A stretch of DNA of 64,000 nucleotides. It comes from an uncultured Clostridia bacterium (GTDB lineage Bacteria > Bacillota > Clostridia > TANB77 > CAG-508). Positions 53,609 through 62,184 of the stretch are shown here, piece after piece (within the stretch, counting starts at the first letter, position 1; the number at the start of each line of letters is the position of its first letter). The position numbers were made by a program, and so were the translations under genes. The notes beneath the pieces are model-generated. The model worked only from the letters and a program-made list of their open reading frames with translations. It had not been told where the DNA came from and did no database searches. The stretch covers positions 1 through 64,000 of the forward strand of contig CAKPDR010000004.1 of assembly GCA_934149075.1 (NCBI GenBank). Reading direction: 5' to 3'.

Positions 53609-56600
53609 TTATTTTATCTGTATATTTTTATATTTTTTGTATGTAATTCTTCCAACAATTGCTAATATTAAGATTAGGCCTATCATTAACATACCTTTTC
53701 CTGCTTTTGGTAATATTTCTGTTGCTATTGTTTTATCTGTTTTTTCCGTATCTGATGAATTATTTGGATTCTGCTTACCTGGTGTTGGATTTACTATTGT
53801 GTCTGAATTTACGTCTTCTTTTTTCTTTCCATCAATATATTTTTCGATATTTATATTACTTACTTCTAATTTTGAAGATTTTGTTATTTTTTCTTGTTCT
53901 GCATTATTTAATATTGCAATTTCTTTTATATATAAATATACATCATTTGCTTTTGATACTTCTTCATAATTTGAGATATCTGATGTGTTTATTTCAAATG
54001 ATATTTTATTATCTTTTTTATCTATATTTTCTATTTTTATCCATTTTCCGATATTTGATTCATTTGGATTTGATGATAAATAATAATAATATTCCATTGT
54101 ATCATTTTCGTTAGCAAATGTTATATTACTAATATCTACTGAAATTATGCTATATTCTTTTTTACTTGTATCTGTGAAATCATATGATTTCATTTTTGTT
54201 ACTTTAACTTGCATGTTATCAAAATTTGAGTTTTGAGGTTTTTTTACGTCCACATTTCCTTTATTATCATCATCTTTCTTTTCTTCTTTTATTTCAATAT
54301 CAAATTGTGCTGTTTTTTCTTTATATGTTACTGTTATCGTATTTTTTCCTAATACTTTATTATTAAATCCACTTACTATTACATCACTTGAATTCATTGA
54401 AATTTCTGTTTTTGAACCATCACTATATGTAACTTCTATACTTCCTCCTGTTAAATCTAGTTGTTCTTTATTTTGAATATATTCTGTTTTGGCTGGCTTT
54501 GTTTTTATGCTTATAGCTGTAATTGTTTTTTCTACACTTGGCTTTTGCTCTTTTGCTTTTACATTAATTGTTTGTGATACTGTTTTTCCGTTGTATTCAA
54601 TCGTTACACTTGATTGTCCTTCTACTAAATTCATTCCATTTTTTATTGTATAATTTGTTACTTCTTTTGATGTTCCATCACTGTATTTTGCTTTTACTAT
54701 CATTCCTGTTTTATCAAAATTTTCTCCTACAATATATGATGTTTTTGAAGGTGGTGTTGCTATTTCTATTCTTTCAAGTACAATTGGCTTTTGCTCTTCA
54801 GCTTTTATTTCAACATCAAATTGTGCTGTCTTTTTTTCATATTCCACTGTTATTGTATTTTTTCCTAACACCTTATTATTGAATCCGCTTACCGTTACAT
54901 TATTTGAATTCATTGGCACATTTGTTTTTGAACCATCATTGTATATAGCTTCGATAATTCCTCCTGTCAAGTCTAATTCTTCTTTATTTTGAATATATTC
55001 TGTTTTTGTTGGTTTAGCTTTTATGTTTATTGATGTAATTGCTTTTTCTGGTTCTTTGGCTTTTACCTCAATTTCTTGTGTTGCTGTTTTCCAGTTATAC
55101 TCTACTGTTATACTTGATTGATCTTCTTCTAGATTAGTTCCGTTTTTTATTGTATAATCTGTTATTTCTTTTGATGTTCCATCACTATATTTTGCTTTTA
55201 CTACCATTCCTGTTTTGTCAAAATTTTCTCCTACAATATATGATGTTTTTGAAGGTGGTGTTGTTATTTCTATACTTTGTAGTATATTTGGCTCTAAGGT
55301 TGATCTTGTAAAAGCTTTTATTGTTGTATCAAAATTAGCTGTAGATCCCTTAGTAACTTCTTTCATAGTAGAAGTGTCTATCCATTCATTAGATTCTATC
55401 TTTCCATCATAAGAATAAAAACATTTTCCACTTTCAACAGTTACATTATTCAACCAATCTTTTGTTTTAGCTGGTGGCGTTTCTAAATCTTTTATATATT
55501 CCGCAAAATTATATTCCATTTCCACTGATGTATATTTTTCATTTTCTCCCTGAATTTCAATCATTACTACAAAATTATTTCCAGTGATTTCTATAGGCTC
55601 TGAAAATTCTATAGTATGATATCCAGCTTCAAATGTTATTGTCTCACCAGTTTTCAAGTTCATTTGTTGCATATCATCTTTTGCTTTACTCGTTCCATTT
55701 GGATTTACATATACCTTGCATGTATATTTTTCTGGTGCATATATTGAAACTTGATTTAAATATTCTGTACCAGATGTTTTTTTATCAAATACTGTTGCTA
55801 AATATATTTTATTTTTCTTTATTCTTACTACAGATCCTGTTGGTGCATATTGATCATATTGATATATATTTTCATATGTTATATCTGTTTGCGCATCCAT
55901 TATTCCTAACATTCTATCATATACATTAACATCTTCATATGATACATATATAATTCCATTGTCACCTATACCAGTTCCAAATGAATCTCTAACAATCCAT
56001 GCACCATCATTTTGAGGTTTTTTATCTACCACGAAATTATTTTTACTATAGTTATCATCCCAACCAATAATTAATGCGTAATGATTTGTTGGATATTTCT
56101 CATTATCATCACAATATAAAGCTCCTGTTTTTTTATTATAATATGATTCATCTGTACTGCTCACACCATGAATCAATGTAGCGACTCCACCATTATTTTT
56201 TATAAGTTCTTTTATTTTTTGTTTTAATAAAGTTTTATTGTCACCTTGTAATTCCTTTAACATTGTTATTGTATCATTGATTTGGGTTTTATTATTTTTA
56301 TCTATCTGTTTTAATTCTACTTTATCGTCATTATTCTCAAATGGCATATCTTTTTCTAAAACTGCTCCCATACCATTTGTTAAATATGAAGTAGCCATCC
56401 ACACGTTTACTCTATCTTTGTCACCAACTTCTCTATTGAACCCCTTTGGATTAATTCCATCTTTAAATGTCATACTTGTAGCATACTCCATATGCCTTTC
56501 TGAAAAATCATATGTAACTGGACTAATTCCATTCTTATAATCTTTTAGTGCTAATGTACTTTCCAATGCTCCTATACTTGCAAATGCCCATGAAGAATTT

Positions 56601-56863
56601 GTTTGTTGTTGATTTTTTATCATCATATTTGCTGGAATTAAATCTTTTAGTGAATATTTTGTATCTACTGTTGCGTTTAACGCATTTACTAATTTTAATG
56701 GATTGGTTATTTCTCTTTTTGTTTTAGTAACATTATCTGCCTCTTCTAATTGTTCTATCATTTTTGCATAATCTTCTGAATTCGCCAAAACAATTTTATT
56801 ACCTAAACTTAATATAACTAAAAAAATAATCATTGTTATTACAAATTTCTTTTGTTTTTTCAT
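53609..56863 (-). CDS. Papain-fold (C1A-like) surface protein with Ser-His-Asp in place of Cys-His-Asn
   Basis: 1,084 residues from the ATG at 56863 (MKKQKKFVITM), preceded by GAGGG. Signal peptide, propeptide-like region to about 70, then a C1A fold. The catalytic position is S91 (KNQQQTNSSWAFAS), the His is H261 (TNHYALIIGWDD) and the usual Asn is D293 (AWIVRDSFG); Q85 matches the oxyanion Gln. A lectin-like domain (about 330-490) follows, then Big_3-type Ig repeats with SKTSYIVGENFDKTGM, a linker domain and the LPKAGKG motif, a membrane helix and a basic tail. Related to Cwp84-type proteins in layout. It is either an inactive binding protein or a serine variant. Cotranscribed with the upstream paralogue (27 nt gap). 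Confidence 0.9.
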   Translation of the reverse strand: MKKQKKFVITMIIFLVILSLGNKIVLANSEDYAKMIEQLEEADNVTKTKREITNPLKLVNALNATVDTKYSLKDLIPANMMIKNQQQTNSSWAFASIGALESTLALKDYKNGISPVTYDFSERHMEYATSMTFKDGINPKGFNREVGDKDRVNVWMATSYLTNGMGAVLEKDMPFENNDDKVELKQIDKNNKTQINDTITMLKELQGDNKTLLKQKIKELIKNNGGVATLIHGVSSTDESYYNKKTGALYCDDNEKYPTNHYALIIGWDDNYSKNNFVVDKKPQNDGAWIVRDSFGTGIGDNGIIYVSYEDVNVYDRMLGIMDAQTDITYENIYQYDQYAPTGSVVRIKKNKIYLATVFDKKTSGTEYLNQVSIYAPEKYTCKVYVNPNGTSKAKDDMQQMNLKTGETITFEAGYHTIEFSEPIEITGNNFVVMIEIQGENEKYTSVEMEYNFAEYIKDLETPPAKTKDWLNNVTVESGKCFYSYDGKIESNEWIDTSTMKEVTKGSTANFDTTIKAFTRSTLEPNILQSIEITTPPSKTSYIVGENFDKTGMVVKAKYSDGTSKEITDYTIKNGTNLEEDQSSITVEYNWKTATQEIEVKAKEPEKAITSINIKAKPTKTEYIQNKEELDLTGGIIEAIYNDGSKTNVPMNSNNVTVSGFNNKVLGKNTITVEYEKKTAQFDVEIKAEEQKPIVLERIEIATPPSKTSYIVGENFDKTGMIVKAKYSDGTSKEVTNYTIKNGMNLVEGQSSVTIEYNGKTVSQTINVKAKEQKPSVEKTITAISIKTKPAKTEYIQNKEQLDLTGGSIEVTYSDGSKTEISMNSSDVIVSGFNNKVLGKNTITVTYKEKTAQFDIEIKEEKKDDDNKGNVDVKKPQNSNFDNMQVKVTKMKSYDFTDTSKKEYSIISVDISNITFANENDTMEYYYYLSSNPNESNIGKWIKIENIDKKDNKISFEINTSDISNYEEVSKANDVYLYIKEIAILNNAEQEKITKSSKLEVSNINIEKYIDGKKKEDVNSDTIVNPTPGKQNPNNSSDTEKTDKTIATEILPKAGKGMLMIGLILILAIVGRITYKKYKNIQIK

Positions 56864-56890
56864 TTTTCCCTCACTTATTTTTAACACCTT

Positions 56891-59800
56891 TTATTTTACT
56901 TGTATATCTTTATATTTTCTGTATGTTATTCTTCCTACAATTGCTAATATTAATATTAACCCTATCATTAACATACCTTTTCCTGCTTTTGGTAATACTT
57001 CTGTTGCTATTGTTTTGTCTATCTTTTCTGTATTTGATGAATTATTTGGAGTTTGATTACCTGGTGTTGAATTTACTATTGTATCTGAATTTATATCTTC
57101 TTTTTTCTTTCCATCAATATATTTTTCAATGTTTGTATCGTTCACTTCTAATTTTGATGATTTTGTTATTTTTTCTTGTTCTGCATTATTTAATATTGCA
57201 ATTTCTTTTATATATAAATATACATCATTTGCTTTTGATACTTCTTCATAATTTGAGATATCTGATGTGTTTATTTCAAATGATATTTTATTATCTTTTT
57301 TATCTATATTTTCTATTTTTATCCATTTTCCGATATTTGATTCATTTGGATTTGATGATAAATAATAATAATATTCCATTGTATCATTTTCGTTAGCAAA
57401 TGTTATATTACTAATATCTACTGAAATTATGCTATATTCTTTTTTACTTGTATCTGTGAAATCATATGATTTCATTTTTGTTACTTTAGCTTGCATATTA
57501 TCAAAGTTTGAGTTTTGAGGTTTTTTTACTTCCACATTTTCCTTATTATCATCATCTTTCTTTTCTTCTTTTATTTCAATATCGAATTGTGCTGTTTTTT
57601 CTTTATATGTTATTGTTATTGTATTTTTTCCTAACACCTTATTATCAAATCCACTTATTGTTACATCATTTGATAGCATTGAAATTTCTGTTTTTGATCC
57701 ATCACTATATGTAACTTCTATACTTCCTCCTGTTAAATCTAATTGCTCTTTATTTTGAATATATTCTGTTTTTGCTGGCTTTGTTTTTATGCTTATAGCT
57801 GTAATTGTTTTTTCTACACTTGGCTTTTGCTCTTCAGCTTTTATTTCAATATCAAATTGTGCTGTCTTTTTTTCATATTCTACTGTTATTGTATTTTTTC
57901 CTAACACCTTATTATTGAATCCGCTTACTATTACATCGCTTGAATTCATCGGCACATTTGTTTTTGAACCGTCATTGTATATAGCTTCAATAATTCCTCC
58001 TGTCAAGTCTAATTCTTCCTTATTTTGAATATATTCTGTTTTTGTTGGTTTAGCTTTTACATTTATTGATGTAATTGCTTTTTCTGGTTCTTTGGCTTTT
58101 ACCTCAATTTCTTGTGTTATCGTCTTTCCTTGATATTCTATTGTTATACTTGATTGATTTTCTACTAAATTCGTTCCGTTTTTTATTGTATAATCTGTTA
58201 TTTCTTTTAAAGTTTCATCACTGTATTTTGCTTTTACTACCATTCCTGTTTTGTCAAAATTTTCTCCTACATAATATGATGTTTTTGAAGGTGGTGTTGT
58301 TATTTCTATGCTTTCAAGTTCTGGTGTACTTGGTTTTACAGTTGTGAATGCTTTGATTGTTGTATCATAATTTGGTAAATTTTCATAACGTTCGTGTTCT
58401 TTAGATGTATCTATCCATTCTTCACTATTTTCTCCCAAGGCAACAAAGCATTTTCCATTTGCTACTGTAACATTATCAAAATTATGTAATGCACTTGCTG
58501 AATTTTCATTTTCTCCAAAAAATTCAGAATAGTTATATTCTGTTGCTATAGACAATTTATCTGTTTGAGTTCCTTCTACTTCTATAACAACTGTAAAACT
58601 GTTACCCGTAATTTGTACTGGATTTTTAAATTCTATTGTATGATATCCTGCCCCAAATGTCACTGTTTCTCCTGACTTTAATTGTACTAATTGTAAATCG
58701 CTTTTCTCCTTGCTTGAGCCATTTGGATTTACATATACTTTACATGTATATGTTTCTGGTGTATTTATAGAAACTTGTGTTAAATATTCCGTTTCATTAG
58801 TTTTCTTATCAAATACTGTTGCTAAACGTCCTTTGTTTGCCTTTTTATATATAATTGTCATTGGGCCACCAAATTGATTATACTGATATATTTTATCATA
58901 TGTAACTTCTTGTTGCGCATTTGTTATTCCATATAAATTTTTATATACATTAACATCTTCATATGATATATACATAAATCCATTGTCTCCAATATTCATT
59001 ACTGCCTCATCATTTTCTATTGTATATCCAAGTTCTTCAAATACTTTTTTTGCAATTTCATCAGGTATCATGTCTGCACTTGTCCATCCATATTCTGCAC
59101 ATTTATCTGCTAATTGTTTAAATATAAAATTTTTCATTTCTTCTAAGTTATATCTTTGTTCAGTTCCCCAAGAATTTTTTATAATCCATGCTCCATTATT
59201 TTGTGGCTTTTTGCTTTCTATAAAGTTATCTTTGCTATAGTTGTCATCCCACCCAACTATTAATACTGAATGATTAATTTGATATTTTGTATCATCATCA
59301 CAATACAATGCACCTGTTTTATTATTGTAACATTCATTATTATATAAACTTGCTCCGTAAATTTGAGCATATATACCCCCATAATCATTTATATGTTGTT
59401 TCATTTGTTGTTTTATTTGAGTTTTGTCTTCTGTTGCTTTATATGTTGGAAAATTGATTGCATCGTTAAGTTGTGTTATTACATTTACATTTTGTATTTT
59501 GCTTAGCTCTATTAAATCTATATTATTTTCAAATGGCATTTCTTTTTCTGAAATAGCGCCTGTTCCATTTGTTAAATATGCTTCAAATGTATTACTGTTA
59601 CCTCCACTGTCGACCTTTCTATGAAACCCATTTTTATTGGTTCCATCTTTAAATGTATCTGAAGTTGCATATTCCATATGTCTTTCTGAAAAATCATACA
59701 CTATTGGATTTATTCCATTTTTATAATTCATCAATGCTAATGTACTTTCTAACATTCCTAGACTGGCAAAAGTCCAACACGCATTAGTTGTTTGTTGATT

Positions 59801-60100
59801 TTTTACTACAATATTATCTGGTATTACATCTTTTAATGAATATTTAGTATCAGCTGTTGCCTTTAGCATCTTTGCCACTTTTAGTGGACTTGTTATTTTA
59901 GGACTTGTTTTTGGTATATCATACATTAGTGGTTCTATTACTTTTTCTTTTTCTTCGTCACTTAGCTCTAGATATTTTTCATATTCCTCTGATAATTCTA
60001 TTGTGGCTGAATCATCTTTTGCAAATGTTTTACAACATGATGATAAAATCACAATAAGGATCAATATTGGTATTATTAAAATTTTCTTTTGTTTTTTCAT
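56891..60100 (-). CDS. Papain-family (C1A) cysteine protease, surface-anchored
   Basis: 1,069 residues from the ATG at 60100 (MKKQKKILIIP), with GGGGG upstream; a longer frame lacks a ribosome site. Signal peptide, propeptide (ELSEEYEKYLELSDEEK), then C1A peptidase with oxyanion Q102, catalytic C108 (QQTTNACWTFAS), H277 (INHSVLIVGWDD) and N309 (AWIIKNSWGTE), all intact. A lectin-like domain (about 400-530), Big_3-type Ig repeats and an LPKAGKG sorting motif with membrane helix follow. The C-terminal third is almost identical in DNA to the downstream paralogue. It probably cleaves surface or extracellular proteins; the substrate is unknown. A consensus-like promoter lies 36-64 nt upstream. Confidence 0.93.
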   Translation of the reverse strand: MKKQKKILIIPILILIVILSSCCKTFAKDDSATIELSEEYEKYLELSDEEKEKVIEPLMYDIPKTSPKITSPLKVAKMLKATADTKYSLKDVIPDNIVVKNQQTTNACWTFASLGMLESTLALMNYKNGINPIVYDFSERHMEYATSDTFKDGTNKNGFHRKVDSGGNSNTFEAYLTNGTGAISEKEMPFENNIDLIELSKIQNVNVITQLNDAINFPTYKATEDKTQIKQQMKQHINDYGGIYAQIYGASLYNNECYNNKTGALYCDDDTKYQINHSVLIVGWDDNYSKDNFIESKKPQNNGAWIIKNSWGTEQRYNLEEMKNFIFKQLADKCAEYGWTSADMIPDEIAKKVFEELGYTIENDEAVMNIGDNGFMYISYEDVNVYKNLYGITNAQQEVTYDKIYQYNQFGGPMTIIYKKANKGRLATVFDKKTNETEYLTQVSINTPETYTCKVYVNPNGSSKEKSDLQLVQLKSGETVTFGAGYHTIEFKNPVQITGNSFTVVIEVEGTQTDKLSIATEYNYSEFFGENENSASALHNFDNVTVANGKCFVALGENSEEWIDTSKEHERYENLPNYDTTIKAFTTVKPSTPELESIEITTPPSKTSYYVGENFDKTGMVVKAKYSDETLKEITDYTIKNGTNLVENQSSITIEYQGKTITQEIEVKAKEPEKAITSINVKAKPTKTEYIQNKEELDLTGGIIEAIYNDGSKTNVPMNSSDVIVSGFNNKVLGKNTITVEYEKKTAQFDIEIKAEEQKPSVEKTITAISIKTKPAKTEYIQNKEQLDLTGGSIEVTYSDGSKTEISMLSNDVTISGFDNKVLGKNTITITYKEKTAQFDIEIKEEKKDDDNKENVEVKKPQNSNFDNMQAKVTKMKSYDFTDTSKKEYSIISVDISNITFANENDTMEYYYYLSSNPNESNIGKWIKIENIDKKDNKISFEINTSDISNYEEVSKANDVYLYIKEIAILNNAEQEKITKSSKLEVNDTNIEKYIDGKKKEDINSDTIVNSTPGNQTPNNSSNTEKIDKTIATEVLPKAGKGMLMIGLILILAIVGRITYRKYKDIQVK

Positions 60101-60135
60101 TTTTTCCCCCATTTTTCGTTCAATTTTCTTCTTTA

Positions 60136-60164
60136 ATGGTATCACTTTACATTTTTTTAGTCAA
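60136..60164 (-). promoter_or_regulatory. Promoter of the two-gene papain-fold operon
   Basis: Minus-strand TTGACT (60164-60159), 17-nt spacer, TACCAT (60141-60136), about 36 nt before the ATG. Confidence 0.6.
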
Positions 60165-60208
60165 GAGTTTTTCAGAAACTATATCTGCCATTTTTTGCCA
60201 TCTTTTTT

Positions 60209-62104
60209 TTACTTCATCAATTTTTCTAAAACAATAATAAACATTGCATGAGACCATCCAAGCCCAATAACCCAATTAGGTTTTAAAGTATTATTATCAA
60301 TTTGTTCGCCTAAAAAGCTATGTTTTCCAACAGTTTTTAGTACAAAATCAAATGTTTCTTTTGCTTTTTTCTTTTCTCCATTTTCTAAATAATATAATGT
60401 CATCCATAAATTAGCAATTGGCCATGGTGCACCATTTCTATAATGGTCATATTCAAATCTTTGATATCCACCTGTATATGTTCTAAGTGTTAAATTTATA
60501 TTTTCTACAGTATTTATCACTTTCTTTTCTTTTGATGAAAATACACCAAATGGATATACAGCTCCAAGTAGACTTATGTCCATTCTTCTATCTTCTATAT
60601 TTCTTACATAAGATTTTCTATTTTCATCATATAAATTTTCGTCTATATATTTTTTTATTTCTACTTGCAATTCAGATATTTCTGCTATATTTTTATTGAT
60701 TTTCTCATCTTTTAATCTGTTATTTTCAAAATCTGATACATTTTTTCCCAATATCTTATATATTTTTAGCATGCTATCAAATGCTGCAAATATTGCTGAT
60801 AACGAATATAAATGTGTTCCCTCATGCATTTCCCATAAATCATAACTTACATGATATATTCCTGTTTTGTCAAATAAGTCTTTAATATACCTTTTTAAGA
60901 AATCTACAGCTTTTTCGCACATGTGAAGATTTACTTTCAAGAATTCTTCATTTTTAGTATATTCGTAATGTGAATACACTCCATAAACCACACTTGCAGT
61001 TTCATCTATTTGATATCCCCAACAAGGTGCTAATTTTCCATCTGTATAAAAACGCTGTTCCCACATTCCGTTTTTACTTTGAGTCATCCTACAAAAATTA
61101 CTATAAAATTTTTCTGTTTCTTTTGTCATTTTTAAAATATCTAATGCTTTTGTTATAAAAACTGCATCTCTAGGCCAGCAATAGGCATATCTTCCGCATT
61201 GTGTTAAATTTTCATCAATTTCAGGTGCAGCAATTATTCCTCCTGTTGATTCGTTTGTTAATAATGGAAATAGTAAAATTGATCTTTTATATACATTTTG
61301 CATTTTTTCCTCATAACTATTTGTTGGTTCTTTTAAATCTAGACCATTATGTTCTTTTACATATTTTCTCCAATATATTTTTGTATTACTATATTCTTTG
61401 TTTAAATCAATTTTTCTAATTCGTTCAATTTCGTCTTCAACAGCTTGCATTGTTTTTCTATTTTCATCAATAACTATACATATTTCTATTTCTTTTTTTT
61501 CTTCTGGTTTTATTATTCCAATATCATAGCTTATACTTGAATCTTTTGACATTCCTATATAGTCTTTCCCACCAATAACTCCTGAATTTATTGTATTTTT
61601 ACTGTCATGTATTTGACAACTTAATAATTTATTTGATTTGGCAAATGTGGCAACTGAGAAATCATGTGCGTATTGAACCATTCCTGTATCTATTTTCTTT
61701 CCACTTACAAAGTTGTTTTGGTCTGATAATAATTCAGAATGTATTAAAAAATTTACATCTAAATCAATATTACTTTCATTTATAAAAGTATATTTTTTTA
61801 CAAGTATATCTTCTTTTATTGTTACAAAATCTGTTTGCAATATTTTTAGATTAAAATATGTATTTGTTATTTCTGTATTTAATATATTTGTGTCTGTGTC
61901 ATAATATTGTAAATATGTGTTGTTAATATCATCATGTAAATATATTAGTGCAGAATCATTTATTTTTACTCCTGTTTGAAAATAATTCAAATATTGTCTA
62001 TTATCTCTGTTGGGATACGACAAACGCAACATTTCTCCTTTTCCAGAAAATGTTGCTATTATGTTTTTGTTCCCTATTATTGCTTCATTTAGATATTTTT
62101 CCAT
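60209..62104 (-). CDS. Glycoside hydrolase family 15 protein (glucoamylase-like)
   Basis: 631 residues from the ATG at 62104 (MEKYLNEAII), with AAAGGAAC upstream; the upstream extension runs through REP-like repeats and is rejected. An N-terminal beta-sandwich (about 1-250) is followed by the (alpha/alpha)6 barrel with CGRYAYCWPRDAVFI, YDLWEMHEGTHLYSLS (catalytic Glu region) and GLGWSHAMFIIVLEKL near the end. No signal peptide, so it acts in the cytoplasm, probably on maltooligosaccharides, glycogen fragments or trehalose. Its order after a beta-CASP gene, with REP-like repeats between, does not suggest a shared pathway. Confidence 0.92.
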   Translation of the reverse strand: MEKYLNEAIIGNKNIIATFSGKGEMLRLSYPNRDNRQYLNYFQTGVKINDSALIYLHDDINNTYLQYYDTDTNILNTEITNTYFNLKILQTDFVTIKEDILVKKYTFINESNIDLDVNFLIHSELLSDQNNFVSGKKIDTGMVQYAHDFSVATFAKSNKLLSCQIHDSKNTINSGVIGGKDYIGMSKDSSISYDIGIIKPEEKKEIEICIVIDENRKTMQAVEDEIERIRKIDLNKEYSNTKIYWRKYVKEHNGLDLKEPTNSYEEKMQNVYKRSILLFPLLTNESTGGIIAAPEIDENLTQCGRYAYCWPRDAVFITKALDILKMTKETEKFYSNFCRMTQSKNGMWEQRFYTDGKLAPCWGYQIDETASVVYGVYSHYEYTKNEEFLKVNLHMCEKAVDFLKRYIKDLFDKTGIYHVSYDLWEMHEGTHLYSLSAIFAAFDSMLKIYKILGKNVSDFENNRLKDEKINKNIAEISELQVEIKKYIDENLYDENRKSYVRNIEDRRMDISLLGAVYPFGVFSSKEKKVINTVENINLTLRTYTGGYQRFEYDHYRNGAPWPIANLWMTLYYLENGEKKKAKETFDFVLKTVGKHSFLGEQIDNNTLKPNWVIGLGWSHAMFIIVLEKLMK

Positions 62105-62120
62105 TTTTTGTTCCTTTCTT

Positions 62121-62184
62121 GGGAAAAAATGTACCGGGTACATTTTTTCCCTTGGGCAATTTTGTACCGGGTACATTTTTTCCC
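62121..62184. repeat. REP-like palindrome pair (62121-62151; 62154-62184)
   Basis: The first copy has GGGAAA...TTTCCC outer arms, a third self-complementary arm type, and the second GGGCAA...TTTCCC. The last base is shared with the stop codon (TAG at 62186-62184) of the beta-CASP gene. Confidence 0.92.

Noticed and set aside
60180..60209. Terminator hairpin after the GH15 gene (TGCCATTTTTTGCCA)
   Set aside because: The two TGCCA/GCCA parts are in direct, not inverted, orientation and cannot form a stem.
62105..62176. Longer start for the GH15 protein (MYPVQN...)
   Set aside because: Again translated repeats; the ATG at 62104 has a ribosome site and fits the family.
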